Source: Stutzerimonas stutzeri (GTDB lineage: Bacteria; Pseudomonadota; Gammaproteobacteria; Pseudomonadales; Pseudomonadaceae). From it: a DNA stretch of 64,000 bases. Positions within the stretch are counted from its first letter, which is position 1. Every line of letters begins with the position of its first letter. The stretch spans positions 372,001 through 436,000 of the forward strand of contig NZ_JAMOII010000001.1 of NCBI RefSeq assembly GCF_024448985.1. The letters are read 5' to 3'. The notes below the pieces were generated by a model that was given only the letters and a program-made list of their open reading frames with translations, was not told the DNA's origin and did no database searches. The translations under genes were made by a program, and so were the position numbers. Positions 28,887-37,885 of this stretch are shown piece by piece.

Positions 28887-29840
28887 ATGACCGTCATGCA
28901 TGCCGATGCCCTTGTCACTTTGCAGAACCACCTGACCATTGCCTTGGAGCAGTTGCCCGATGAGACTCGCCGTCTGTTTCATGGCCGCGGACGCTGCTGG
29001 GCGGGGCTTGAGCACGTGACCGTCGATTGGCTACAGGGCATCGTGCTGGTTTCGTTGTTCCGCGCACCGGTGGACGCCGAGATGGATGCGTTAAGGCTCG
29101 GCTTGTCGGCGCTTATCCGAGGCGCCGAGTGGCAGAACAGCGGGGCGCATAGCCTGCTGTTGCATCACCGCTATCTGCCCGACAGCCACATGGAACAGCT
29201 ACTGGGCGAGCCGGTCAGCGAATGGCTGATCAGCGAGAACGGGCTGCGCTACAAGCTCGATCTCGGCATCAAGCAGAACAATGGGCTGTTTCTGGACATG
29301 CGCTACGGCCGGCGCTGGGTGCAGGAACAGGCGCAGGGCAAGCGGGTGCTGAACCTCTTCGCCTATACCTGTGGCTTTTCCGTGGCGGCCATCGCGGGGG
29401 GCGCCGAGCATGTGGTCAACCTCGACATGGCGCGCGCTGCGCTCAGCCGTGGGCGCGAGAATCACCGGCTCAATGAGCATGACCTGAGCAAGGTCAGCTT
29501 CCTCGGCCACGAGCTGTTCAAGTCCTGGGGCAAGGTGAAGAAAAGCGGCCCTTACGATCTGGTGATCATCGACCCGCCATCGTTCCAGAAAGGCAGCTTT
29601 GCGCTCGATAAGGATTACCGGAAGATCCTTCGGCGCTTGCCGGAGCTGCTGACGCCCACGGGTACGGTGCTGGCCTGCGTCAACGATCCCGACGTGGCCC
29701 CCGATTTCATCATTGAAGGCGTTGCGGCCGAGGCGCCGGACTTGGTATTTCAACAGCGTTTGCCGAACCCGCCGGAGTTCCCGGATGTCAACTCCGACAG
29801 CGGCTTGAAGGCGCTGGTTTTCAGCCGCACGCCGGAGTAG
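28887..29840 (+). CDS. Class I SAM-dependent methyltransferase, RlmI/RlmK-like
   Basis: A 317-residue soluble methyltransferase. The N-terminal half forms a beta-rich domain (SEWLISENGLRYKLDLGIKQ and NNGLFLDMRYGRRWV); the C-terminal Rossmann domain has RVLNLFAYTCGFSVAAIAGG (SAM-binding motif I), NLDMARAALSRGRENHRLN and the catalytic-type DLVIIDPPSFQKGSF. This DPPSF motif and layout match the RlmI/YccW and RlmK type of 23S rRNA methyltransferases, but without the N-terminal PUA domain of RlmI. The exact nucleotide target is not predictable. No strong ribosome-binding site precedes ATG 28887; a second in-frame Met lies at codon 4. Confidence 0.85.
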   Translation: MTVMHADALVTLQNHLTIALEQLPDETRRLFHGRGRCWAGLEHVTVDWLQGIVLVSLFRAPVDAEMDALRLGLSALIRGAEWQNSGAHSLLLHHRYLPDSHMEQLLGEPVSEWLISENGLRYKLDLGIKQNNGLFLDMRYGRRWVQEQAQGKRVLNLFAYTCGFSVAAIAGGAEHVVNLDMARAALSRGRENHRLNEHDLSKVSFLGHELFKSWGKVKKSGPYDLVIIDPPSFQKGSFALDKDYRKILRRLPELLTPTGTVLACVNDPDVAPDFIIEGVAAEAPDLVFQQRLPNPPEFPDVNSDSGLKALVFSRTPE

Positions 29841-30014
29841 CGTCGGCTGACGAGGGGGCGTCGAAGCATTTCCTGTCGCTGTTACTCTTCGCTGAACCTT
29901 CACCGGCCACTGGCTGACAGTTACTCTGGCCTGCGGCCTTGCATCTTCACGGCGGGGCGAGCATCCATAGCTACGTCGCGGGCTCGAAATCGACCCGTCA
30001 CAGGAGACAACGCC

Positions 30015-32345
30015 ATTCCTGATTCAGGCCAGCAAGTACAGGCAATTTTCGAAGCCGCCAGCGATTGCGCCATGCTCACCACTGATCGCGACGGCATCAT
30101 CACGGCCTGGAGCGCGGGTGCCGAGCGCGTCTTCGGCTGGACGGCGCAACAGATGTACGGACAGCCGTTCGACCGCCTGTTCAGTGGTGAGGACCGGCCT
30201 GCGGAACTGCTGCGCGAGCAGATGCAGCGCGCCCTGCAGCAGGGCAGCACCAGCCATGAACGCTGGTATATCCGTGCCGATGGGGCACGGTTGCATGGCG
30301 CGGGCACGCTTACGCCGCTGTATGCCGAGCAGGGCCATTTCGGTTTCTTGAAGATCCTGCGTGATCGCACGGCGGAGGACGAGGCCGCGCGGCGACTGGC
30401 CGAGAGCGACGACCGTTACCGCCTGCTGTTCGAGGCGATCGATGCGGGTTTCTGCATCATCGAGATGAAGTTCAATGCGCAGGGCAAGCCGATCGACTAT
30501 CGCTTTCTCGAAACCAATCCGGCCTTCGAACGCCAGACCGGGCTAGTCGATGCGGTCGGCAAATGGATGCGCGACCTGGCGCCTGAACATGAGCAGCACT
30601 GGTTCGATATCTACGGTGGGGTGGCGCTGAGCCGCCGCCCGGTGCGTTTCGAAAATCACTCCGAAGCCTTGCAGCGTTGGTTCGAAGTGCAGGCGATGCC
30701 CGTCGGCGAACCGTCCGAACAGCGCGTCGCGGTTTTGTTTAACGACATCTCCGCACGTCGCAACGCGGCGCAGGCACTGCAAGCCCTGACCGTCTCGCTG
30801 CGCGAGGATGTCGCGACCCGTACCAAGGACCGCGACCAGCTCTGGGAGTTGTCCAGCGACGTGATGCTTCGCTGCCGTTTCGATGGCGGCATCGTCGCGG
30901 TCAATCCGGCCTGGGAACGTCTGCTGGGCTGGTCGGAAGAGCAACTGCTGGGCGCTAATATTATCGACTTCATCCATCCTGACGACCTGGCGGACACAAG
31001 CGCGACCGTTCGACAGTTGTCGGAAGGGCGCTCTTTTTTGCATTACGAGAATCGCTACCGCTGCACTGATGGTAGCTATCGCTGGCTCACCTGGTCGGCC
31101 CGGCCGGCGGACGGTGTGATCAATGCCGTGGGGCGTGACATCACCGCTGAAAAGGAGCAGGCGCAGGCGCTCGCCCAGGCAGAGGCGCAGCTGCGCCAAA
31201 GCCAGAAGATGGAAGCCGTCGGCCAGTTGACCGGAGGCCTGGCACATGATTTCAACAATCTGCTGACCAGCATCGGCGGCAGCCTGGAATTGCTTGAAAA
31301 GCGCATCGAGCAAGGCCGTGTCGAATCGCTCGCGCAATACGTGACGGTGGCTCAGAACGCGACCCGTCGAGCGGCAGCGCTGACGCACCGCTTGCTGGCG
31401 TTTTCTCGCCGCCAGACGCTCAACCCGATGGGCACCGACGTGTGTGAGCTGGTCAATGACCTGCGCGAATTGCTCAGCCGTACGGTCGGCCCTTCGATCA
31501 CGCTGCAGACGCAGTGCGCCGAGGATCTGTCCCCAACGCTGGTGGACCGTAACCAGCTGGAAAACGCCTTGCTCAATCTCGCCATCAATGCCCGCGACGC
31601 GATGCCCGACGGCGGGACGCTGACGATCGGCGTCAGCAACATCTGGCTGGAAGGTCGCGCGGCGTTGGACCTCGATGTGCCTGCTGGGCAGTACGTGCGC
31701 ATATGCGTCGCGGATACCGGTGTTGGCATGTCCAAGGAAGTCGCCGCGCAGGCATTCGATCCGTTTTTCACTACCAAACCCTTGGGGGTGGGCACGGGCC
31801 TGGGATTGTCGATGGTGTACGGCTTTACCCGGCAATCGGGTGGGCAGGTGAAGATCCAGTCAGAGCCGGATCACGGCACCGCGATTTGCCTGTATCTGCC
31901 GCATGTCGCTTCGAGTGTGCCGCAGAGCGACATCGAAACCGACCCCAAGTCGGCATTTGGCGTCAATGGTGGAGCGGGCGAGACGATATTGGTCGTCGAT
32001 GATGAACCGGCGGTGCGCCTGCTGGTGGTGGAGGTTCTTGAGGAGCTGGGCTATCGGGTGCTGCAGGCTATCGATGGTAAAAGCGCGTTGAGCATTCTGC
32101 AGAGTGACGAGCCGGTTGCGCTGCTTGTCACGGACGTCGGACTGACGGGCGGTATGAATGGCCGCCAGCTAGCCGACGCCGCTCGCCAGTCCGACCCCGG
32201 GCTGAACGTGCTGTTTATCACCGGCTACGCGGAAAGCACCGTGATGGGCAACGGTCAGCTCGAACCTGGCATGGGTCTGTTGACCAAGCCTTTTACGATC
32301 GATGCGCTGGCAGAGCGCATCGAAGCGTTACGCGGCAGGAGCTGA
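30015..32345 (+). CDS. Multi-PAS hybrid histidine kinase with probable ATT start
   Basis: A soluble hybrid kinase with three PAS domains, HisKA (His in [11 protein letters not shown], residue 392 counted from ATG 30072), HATPase ([28 protein letters not shown]) and a C-terminal receiver (VVDDEP; phosphoacceptor in [11 protein letters not shown]). The first ATG, at 30072, lies inside the first PAS domain: coding sequence typical of PAS ([19 protein letters not shown]) extends 19 codons upstream to ATT at 30015, which has AGGAG eight bases before it and no alternative ATG/GTG/TTG in that stretch. I therefore take ATT, a rare initiator, as the start; 776 residues result. Signal and partner regulator are unknown. 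Confidence 0.85.
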   Translation: MPDSGQQVQAIFEAASDCAMLTTDRDGIITAWSAGAERVFGWTAQQMYGQPFDRLFSGEDRPAELLREQMQRALQQGSTSHERWYIRADGARLHGAGTLTPLYAEQGHFGFLKILRDRTAEDEAARRLAESDDRYRLLFEAIDAGFCIIEMKFNAQGKPIDYRFLETNPAFERQTGLVDAVGKWMRDLAPEHEQHWFDIYGGVALSRRPVRFENHSEALQRWFEVQAMPVGEPSEQRVAVLFNDISARRNAAQALQALTVSLREDVATRTKDRDQLWELSSDVMLRCRFDGGIVAVNPAWERLLGWSEEQLLGANIIDFIHPDDLADTSATVRQLSEGRSFLHYENRYRCTDGSYRWLTWSARPADGVINAVGRDITAEKEQAQALAQAEAQLRQSQKMEAVGQLTGGLAHDFNNLLTSIGGSLELLEKRIEQGRVESLAQYVTVAQNATRRAAALTHRLLAFSRRQTLNPMGTDVCELVNDLRELLSRTVGPSITLQTQCAEDLSPTLVDRNQLENALLNLAINARDAMPDGGTLTIGVSNIWLEGRAALDLDVPAGQYVRICVADTGVGMSKEVAAQAFDPFFTTKPLGVGTGLGLSMVYGFTRQSGGQVKIQSEPDHGTAICLYLPHVASSVPQSDIETDPKSAFGVNGGAGETILVVDDEPAVRLLVVEVLEELGYRVLQAIDGKSALSILQSDEPVALLVTDVGLTGGMNGRQLADAARQSDPGLNVLFITGYAESTVMGNGQLEPGMGLLTKPFTIDALAERIEALRGRS

Positions 32346-32402
32346 TGCCGCCATCGAGCCTGACCGTAGCCACCGGTTTGGCTCGCGACGGCGCCGCCAG
32401 GG

Positions 32403-33209
32403 TCAGTAGTGGGCCTTTACGATGAAATTGGTGACGTTGTTGTCGGTGTTGAACGCGGCGCTGTCCGGCACGCCGTATTTGTCCGACCAGTAGTCGTACT
32501 CGATACCGACGTAGAGCTTTCCGGGGGTGTAGTCCAGCGCTTTGCCCAGGTCGTACTTAACCTGCGGGTTGATATGCAGGTTCTTCGCGACGAAGTCGTT
32601 GCTGGTTTTGGAGCCGGCATCGTTGACCACCCAGTCGATATAGCCATCGAAGAGAATGTCGGACTTGCCCAGCGGGAACGTGATGGCCCAGGTTGGCGTG
32701 ATCTGCCATTGGCCACTGGCCTGGCCCGTGATGCCGTCCGGCTTGCGGTAGTAGGTGTTGATCGACAATCGATCGAAGCCCGGTACGTCCAGGTCGATGG
32801 CGGGGCCGAGCAGGTAGTTGCGGTTTCGCCCTTCGCCTCGCTCGTAGGTCGCAGAAAGCAGGACGTCGGTGACTGGCCCAAACGATAGGTCTCGCCCGGT
32901 AATCTTACCCAGCGACAGACGCGGACTGAATTCGCCGTAATAGGTGCGTCCATCATTGCCCGAATGACCGTTGAACCACTTGTGGTCGACGAACAGGAAC
33001 ATGTCGCCCCAGGTCCAGCCACTGGCATGTTCGAAGGTAATGGTCTGCTGGATATCGGCCTCACGCCCGTCCTCGCCTGAGTCGACGGCGAAGTTCTTGC
33101 CGTAGAGGTAGGTCAGGCTGTTGTTCTGCCAAAACATTGGGTCGGCCATGGCTTGGCTGGCGAAGGTCAATCCCGCCGCGAAGACGGCGGTGCTGAGGCT
33201 GCATTTCAT
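32403..33209 (-). CDS. Tsx/OmpK-type outer-membrane channel
   Basis: A 268-residue outer-membrane protein: signal peptide (STAVFAAGLTFASQAMA), then alternating beta-strand pattern ending in Tyr (FIVKAHY), as expected of a 12-strand barrel. Segments such as FWQNNSLTYLYGKNFAVDSG, GWTWGDMFLFVDHKW and YYGEFSPRLSLGKITG match the Tsx/OmpK family, which forms nucleoside-selective channels. AAAGGAG precedes the ATG. It sits alone between a convergent kinase gene and the curli operon's end. Nucleoside uptake is the family role; selectivity here is not proved. Confidence 0.85.
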   Translation of the reverse strand: MKCSLSTAVFAAGLTFASQAMADPMFWQNNSLTYLYGKNFAVDSGEDGREADIQQTITFEHASGWTWGDMFLFVDHKWFNGHSGNDGRTYYGEFSPRLSLGKITGRDLSFGPVTDVLLSATYERGEGRNRNYLLGPAIDLDVPGFDRLSINTYYRKPDGITGQASGQWQITPTWAITFPLGKSDILFDGYIDWVVNDAGSKTSNDFVAKNLHINPQVKYDLGKALDYTPGKLYVGIEYDYWSDKYGVPDSAAFNTDNNVTNFIVKAHY

Positions 33210-33563
33210 TGATGTGCTCCTTTGTTGCAGTTGCGGCTGCTTTATTTTGAGCTTTGTCCAAACGGGCAGGCGTTGTGCTCGAAGCAGTGCCGCGCGAGTC
33301 GATCAAGCGCAGCGGAAATACCATAGAAACCGTTTTATTTCATCGTTTTGTAAGCGCGCAGCGCTGCCGCGTGGCGCTTTCGGAAGAGGCGGTCGATAAC
33401 GCGCAGGCGAATAAGCGGCTCGCATCGGAGCTGTATTACGCGTTTCGACTCGAATTCGGCTGCGGACCAACCGCCCAACGGAGCGTGAGTTAGCGGAACG
33501 CAGGTGCAGCCGCAGAAACGAAACTGCCGGCGCAAGGCCGGCAGTCGCGAGGTGTAGCGCGGA
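33210..33563. other. Intergenic region between the curli operon and the Tsx-type gene
   Basis: This 354-base gap holds the csgA terminator (33523-33545) and presumably the promoter of the Tsx-type gene, which starts at its left edge. I see no supported reading frame. Confidence 0.5.
33523..33545 (-). terminator. Probable terminator of the curli operon
   Basis: Nine-base perfect stem ACTGCCGGC / GCCGGCAGT with a five-base loop, 19 bases after the csgA stop. Read on the minus strand it is followed by TTCGTTTCTG, an imperfect T-run, so termination may be partial. Confidence 0.75.
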
Positions 33564-34838
33564 TCAGTGTTGGGTAACGATCGCCATGTTATTGAGGCCA
33601 GCCTGGCGGATCAGGGCGTTGTTGCCCATGCCGCTCTGGTCGACCAACGCCTCGTGGCCGGTGCCGTTTTGAATGACCGTCGCCAGATGGCTTTCGCCGT
33701 ACTGGGACAGAATGGCCATGTTGTTTACGCCGTCCTGGGTGATGCTGGCCAGGTTGAAATCGCCGTCCTGAACGATATCGACGTCGTTACCAGCGTTGCT
33801 GCTGGAACCGCTGATGCGGTTGCCTTCACCTTCCTGTACAGCGCTGAGCATGTTGTACGTACCGGACTGGTTGAAGTGCAGCTCGTTGGCATTGCCCAGC
33901 TGGTCAACCGTGGCGTCGTTGTAGTCGCCATTCTGAGCAACAGTGGCAACCTGATCACGGCCGTCCTGATCGAGCACTGCCCCGTTGCCGAATCCGTACT
34001 GATTGGCAGTGGCGGTGTTGCCGTTGCCGCGCTGAGCGAGGTTGGCGTCGTTCTCGTTGCCCTGCTGGTAGACGAAGGCGTTCTGGTAACGGCCTTGCTG
34101 GTCTACGTTCAGGTTGTTGTTGTCGCCACCCGAATAGGTATACGCCTCGTGGTTGGCACCAGTCTGGCTGACGGACGCATTGTTGAGGTTGCCGACTTGC
34201 TCGACTTCGGTGATCGAGCCAGCGCTCCAGTTCTGAGCGATTTGCGCGGTGTTCTCTTTACCTTGTTGGTCAATCATGGCGCGGTCATTCGAGCTGAACG
34301 ACTGGCTGACGCTTGCATCGTTGAGGTTACCGTCCTGGTAAAGCTCGGATTTGCTGCCGTTGGCCAGGGCCTGATAGCTGTTGGCGTAGTTCCGGTTGCC
34401 CAGCTGCTCTGTAACGGCGTCGGCGCCACGGGTGGCGACCTGTTCGGTTTCGGCGATGTTGGCATTGCCCTGCTGATGCTGGTCAGCGCTGCTGTCCCAA
34501 GTACCGCCCTGGCTGATGCTGGCCTCGTTGCCTTTACCGTTCTGCCATTGCTCCGCGGTGCTGCGCAAAGCGACCGTCTGGTTGACCTCGGCCTTATGGA
34601 AGTTGGCTATCTGGGTTTGCAGGACCGAGGACGAGAACGAGCTGTTCTGCTCGACCATCGCGTGGTTGCCCAAGCCGCTCTGCAACTGAGTGGCGGTGTT
34701 CGAGCTGCCAGCGATTTGACTGACCTCGGCGATGTTGTCGATGCCGTTCTGGCGTTGTTCGGAGGTGTGCTCAGCGGCGAAGGCCTGGGCAGTGGCGATA
34801 GTCAGGATGGCAGCTACAAGGGGTTTGATCTTGAACAT
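33564..34838 (-). CDS. csgA: Curli major subunit, enlarged CsgA with about 18 repeats
   Basis: A 424-residue exported amyloid subunit. A signal peptide (FKIKPLVAAILTIATAQAFA) is followed by about 18 tandem curlin repeats of roughly 22-23 residues with the pattern QxGxxNxAxxxQ, for example QNGDYNDATVDQ and QDGVNNMAILSQ. E. coli CsgA has five repeats and 151 residues. The C-terminal nine repeats are the most regular; those near residues 65-85, 145-165 and 340-360 are degenerate. There is no Cys and little hydrophobic core. Secretion should use the CsgG/E/F proteins encoded upstream, with CsgB as nucleator. GGAGAG precedes the ATG. It is the last gene of the operon. Confidence 0.93.
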   Translation of the reverse strand: MFKIKPLVAAILTIATAQAFAAEHTSEQRQNGIDNIAEVSQIAGSSNTATQLQSGLGNHAMVEQNSSFSSSVLQTQIANFHKAEVNQTVALRSTAEQWQNGKGNEASISQGGTWDSSADQHQQGNANIAETEQVATRGADAVTEQLGNRNYANSYQALANGSKSELYQDGNLNDASVSQSFSSNDRAMIDQQGKENTAQIAQNWSAGSITEVEQVGNLNNASVSQTGANHEAYTYSGGDNNNLNVDQQGRYQNAFVYQQGNENDANLAQRGNGNTATANQYGFGNGAVLDQDGRDQVATVAQNGDYNDATVDQLGNANELHFNQSGTYNMLSAVQEGEGNRISGSSSNAGNDVDIVQDGDFNLASITQDGVNNMAILSQYGESHLATVIQNGTGHEALVDQSGMGNNALIRQAGLNNMAIVTQH

Positions 34839-34904
34839 TGTTATCTCTCCATGGAATGTTTTCAGCGGTACTTCCTGGTGGTGCTTTGTTTCAGCGGCTT
34901 TGCT

Positions 34905-35381
34905 TTAGCGGTGCTGGCGAACCAGCACACTCAGACCCTGGCCATTCTGCGTAACGCTACTGCGATGCCCGGTACCGGTCTGTTCGATCAGCGCGTTGTT
35001 GTGCGCGCCGTACTGCTCGATTCGGGCCTGATTGTCGGCCCCGAACTGAATGATTGATCCCTGGTTGTGGCTGCCGTGCTGCTCGATGGATGCCTCGTGC
35101 GCATAGCCGCTCTGGAGGATGAGGGCTTCCAGTGCGTTGCCGGTTTGAGTGATAGCGCTGGTCAGGCCGCCGCCAACCTGGGTGACGAGTGCGGAGTTGC
35201 CATGCGCGGCGCCGATGGCTGGCCGGGTCGATGCAATCGAATGATTCTGGCTCGATGCGATTTCGCTGGGCCACAGATCGAGTGAGACCGGACGATCGGT
35301 CGCGTGGAGGGCTGGGCCGGCTAACCCCGTAAGGAGCAGCGGCAGCAGCGCTTTACGGGCAATCCATTGCGCCTGGTTCAT
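34905..35381 (-). CDS. csgB: Curli minor subunit / nucleator CsgB
   Basis: A 158-residue exported protein: signal-like N-terminus (KALLPLLLTGLAGPALHA), a non-repeat linker of about 40 residues, then about five curlin repeats (NSALVTQVGGGLTSAITQ, LEALILQSGYAHEASIEQ, NQGSIIQFGADNQARIEQ, NNALIEQTGTGHRSSVTQ, then a partial LSVLVRQHR). The last repeat is basic, as in E. coli CsgB where it anchors the nucleator to the cell. Start at ATG 35381 with AGGGA upstream; TTG 35384 also possible. It lies 66 bases before csgA, and 123 bases after csgG with room for its own promoter. Confidence 0.92.
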   Translation of the reverse strand: MNQAQWIARKALLPLLLTGLAGPALHATDRPVSLDLWPSEIASSQNHSIASTRPAIGAAHGNSALVTQVGGGLTSAITQTGNALEALILQSGYAHEASIEQHGSHNQGSIIQFGADNQARIEQYGAHNNALIEQTGTGHRSSVTQNGQGLSVLVRQHR

Positions 35382-35504
35382 CAATCATCCCTGGTTGAAT
35401 CGCGGTAGGTCATCCTGTCCTAAACCGCGATCCGGCAAATCCATCAAACGGATGAAACCGCTGCGTTTGTTTCCGGGCCTGTTGCATGCCCAGAAACAGA
35501 ACGA

Positions 35505-36341
35505 CTACAGCTTGGTCGGCGCGGCGAGGTACTTCGCCAGTTCCGCTTCGATCGCGGGTGTCGTTTCTGCGGTCTGCCATAGCCGGCGGTCGACGCCCTG
35601 GGCGATCAGATGAGCGACCGCCGCCTCGATCGCCGACAGTACGCAGAGTTGTGCCGGCTCGTTGGTGGTGTAGCCGGCCTCGGCCTCGAGCAGCTCCTTG
35701 AACTCGATGAACTTGTAGACGTTGGCGCTGCGCCCGATGGAGTAGATGGTCTTGGTCGTCATCACATTGGAGAGCACCTGGCCGCTGCGCACGTCGACGG
35801 CGCGTAGATTGACCGTGACCTGATCGACCCGGTACTCCTGCGATACGCCGATACCCAGATAGCGCGCGCCTTGGCCACCGCTGCGCACGTTGGTCTCGTA
35901 GGCGACGATGGCGCCTTCCATGATGATGTTGGCGGCCAGCAGCGAGGGCAGTTCCGACTGTATGTTCGGTGCCACGTCCGGCTTGGCCTGGGATGCGCGG
36001 ATGATCTTGCGCTCGGTCAGTACGTTCTGCAGGCCTTCGCGCTCCAGCACGATAAACCAGCCGCTGGCCTGCATGGCATCGACCAGCATGCTTGCCGCGC
36101 CTTGGGTGACGGCTGTGGAAAAGGAGCTTGCCGGGCTTGGCTTGTATTGCCCGGTCTGGTCACGGAAGCCGTAAACGGCGGCGACAAGCGGGCCTCTGGG
36201 ACGGGGTAGCTGCAGCAGGTCCTGATAAGTCGAGGTGCGCGGCGTAAGGGTGGGGGTTTCTTGGTCTGCGGACATCGGTTCGCGCACTGCGCAGCCCTGC
36301 AGAACGGCCATCATCCCGATGGCGACGAATAGGCTTCTCAT
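35505..36341 (-). CDS. csgG: Curli secretion channel lipoprotein CsgG
   Basis: A 278-residue lipoprotein (lipobox MAVLQGC) forming the nonameric outer-membrane pore that exports curlins. Much of the sequence follows E. coli CsgG (FSTAVTQGAASMLVDAM, WFIVLEREGLQNVLTERKII, ANIIMEGAIVAYETNV). The pore constriction region reads KPSPASSFSTAV where E. coli has KPYPASNFSTAV: the positions equal to Tyr51 and Asn55 are both Ser, and Phe56 is kept. A wider or differently lined constriction would follow if that alignment is right. AAGGAG precedes ATG 36341. Gene follows csgF by 20 bases. Confidence 0.95.
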   Translation of the reverse strand: MRSLFVAIGMMAVLQGCAVREPMSADQETPTLTPRTSTYQDLLQLPRPRGPLVAAVYGFRDQTGQYKPSPASSFSTAVTQGAASMLVDAMQASGWFIVLEREGLQNVLTERKIIRASQAKPDVAPNIQSELPSLLAANIIMEGAIVAYETNVRSGGQGARYLGIGVSQEYRVDQVTVNLRAVDVRSGQVLSNVMTTKTIYSIGRSANVYKFIEFKELLEAEAGYTTNEPAQLCVLSAIEAAVAHLIAQGVDRRLWQTAETTPAIEAELAKYLAAPTKL

Positions 36342-36361
36342 GGCCTTTGCTCTCCTTGCGG

Positions 36362-36784
36362 TTAGTTAATGGCGCCGTAGCCGTTAACGATGATTTCGGA
36401 TATCTCGCCTGTTAGCCGATCGGTAATTTCCACTGTCAGGTTGCCGTCGAGGTTCACAATGTTGACGATAAAATCATCGGTAATCAGTGAGCCGCCGTTG
36501 GGGTCGTCCATCTTCCTCAGCAAATCGCCAAGCAGCCGTGATTCCAACTGGCTGGTAAAGCGATCAAGCGCCGAAGTGCCGCCCAGCGAGGAGCGGTCGA
36601 TCGCGTCAGGGTCCTTGGTGTCGTTCTGGGCCTGGGCGCTGCCCAGCAGCCAGGCGCCGTTCAAAGGGCTACCGCCAAACGACGGATTGACTGGGGTGTA
36701 GACCAGTTCGGTTGCCGTAACGGCAGAGCTAAGCAATAGCCCGGCCAGGAGAATGCCGGTGGTTTTTTGTTGTAGCCGGTTCAT
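36362..36784 (-). CDS. csgF: Curli assembly factor CsgF
   Basis: A 140-residue exported protein (signal TGILLAGLLLSSAVTA). The mature start ELVYTPVNPSFGGSPLNGAW and SAQAQNDTKDP match E. coli CsgF, whose N-terminus plugs into the CsgG pore to form a second constriction and whose body holds the nucleator at the surface. The FGG motif and the following Asn-Gly are kept. Its ATG overlaps the csgE stop (ATGA), implying translational coupling. Confidence 0.94.
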   Translation of the reverse strand: MNRLQQKTTGILLAGLLLSSAVTATELVYTPVNPSFGGSPLNGAWLLGSAQAQNDTKDPDAIDRSSLGGTSALDRFTSQLESRLLGDLLRKMDDPNGGSLITDDFIVNIVNLDGNLTVEITDRLTGEISEIIVNGYGAIN

Positions 36785-37164
36785 AACTCATCCTTCGCAA
36801 GATCAATGGTGTCTTCGAACATTGCTTCAACTTTCTTACGGTTTATCTCTTGCAGCACAAAGTCCGCCGCGTCATAAGCGGTTTGCTCCATGTCGCCGAC
36901 GTTTGGTTGCAGGAAGCGGCGGTAGAGCGGCTGGTTGTCCTGCTCGACCCAGACCAGAATGCCCCAGCGTGCCGACGGCCTTTCCTTGACCGCCAGGTTG
37001 AAGTCCAGGGAGCTGGTGTCGTTCAGGCGTTCGCAGAACTTGCGGTAGAACTCCTGACCGGATCGGGTAACGGTGTTGTTGGTAATGAAGCCCTTGAGCT
37101 CCGCTTCTTCGGCATATGCCTGCACAGCGAGAAGCAATATCAGGCACAGGCACGCGGCTTTCAT
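36781..37164 (-). CDS. csgE: Curli periplasmic secretion factor CsgE
   Basis: A 127-residue exported protein (signal LCLILLLAVQAYA). It matches the CsgE family (LKGFITNNTVTRSGQEFYR, SARWGILVWVEQDN, LYRRFLQPN). CsgE caps the periplasmic face of CsgG and delivers curlin subunits. Its start overlaps the csgD stop by four bases and its stop overlaps the csgF start, placing regulator and secretion genes in one transcript. Confidence 0.93.
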   Translation of the reverse strand: MKAACLCLILLLAVQAYAEEAELKGFITNNTVTRSGQEFYRKFCERLNDTSSLDFNLAVKERPSARWGILVWVEQDNQPLYRRFLQPNVGDMEQTAYDAADFVLQEINRKKVEAMFEDTIDLAKDEL

Positions 37165-37811
37165 GTGCTGGTCTCGCTCACGTGTCCCAGGACCAGTGAC
37201 GCACCCTGCGCGCGGTTGGATGCGCCCAGCTTGCCCAGCGCATTATGGATATGGCTCTTGATGGTGTGAGTGCTCAGGTGCAGGCGGTCGGCAATCTCCG
37301 AGTTGGACAGCCCCTTGCCTGCGAGCGCGAGGATCTGCTTTTCGCGCACCGATAAATCGTCGATAGCGCGCGACGCATGGGTTAGCTGGCGGTAGCGGCC
37401 GAGCAGTTTTTCCATCAGCGCGCGGGGCAGCCAGTCGCCACCGTTGAGCATGACAGTGACGCCGCGGCTGAAATTGCTGCGGCTTGTGCCCGGGTAGAAG
37501 ATGCCCTTGATCCAAGGGTGTAATTCCAGCAGCCTGCGTGCCTGCTCCGGCTGCGCATTGACCAGCGCGGTGACCGTATCGCGCAGCTGCCGGAGCAGGC
37601 GCAGGCATTCGTCATCGGTAAAGCTGCCGACGTCGACAAGTAGTAGGTCTGCATCGCTCACGCCGGGGCGGAACGCGTTGCTACGCGTCAGGCGCAACTG
37701 GGGGCTGTCGTGAAGATGTTGGTGAAATGAATTGTCCAGCAGCTCGCTGTTGGACAACAGGACGAGACGCCCTGAGGGGGCGACGAGGGCCGTGCGGGCT
37801 TCATCGATCAT
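37161..37811 (-). CDS. csgD: LuxR-type curli regulator CsgD
   Basis: A 216-residue regulator. The N-terminal receiver-like half (LVLLSNSELLDNSFHQHL ... DADLLLVDVGSF) lacks a clear full acidic pocket, as in E. coli CsgD; the C-terminal LuxR helix-turn-helix is intact (LSVREKQILALAGKGLSNSE and THTIKSHIHNALGKLG). It is expected to activate the curli genes in response to c-di-GMP-linked biofilm cues. Start at ATG 37811 has AAAGGAA at suitable spacing; another Met lies two codons upstream. In E. coli csgDEFG and csgBA diverge; here csgD leads one same-strand set. Confidence 0.9.
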   Translation of the reverse strand: MIDEARTALVAPSGRLVLLSNSELLDNSFHQHLHDSPQLRLTRSNAFRPGVSDADLLLVDVGSFTDDECLRLLRQLRDTVTALVNAQPEQARRLLELHPWIKGIFYPGTSRSNFSRGVTVMLNGGDWLPRALMEKLLGRYRQLTHASRAIDDLSVREKQILALAGKGLSNSEIADRLHLSTHTIKSHIHNALGKLGASNRAQGASLVLGHVSETST

Positions 37812-37885
37812 GTGCATTTCCTTTGCTGTACATGGCTGTGTCGGGCTGCGCCCGCGATCCTTGCCGGAAGCCTGGCGCTTTGACA

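Noticed and set aside
33564-34838. Tandem repeats that could suggest a CRISPR or satellite array
   Set aside because: The periodicity is at protein level (about 22-23 residues, curlin motif); DNA units are diverged and there are no conserved direct repeats with unique spacers.
33567-35057. 496-codon open frame opposite csgA and csgB
   Set aside because: The repeat-rich Val/Leu pattern is just the reverse reading of curlin repeats; csgA has a signal peptide, ribosome-binding site and operon context.
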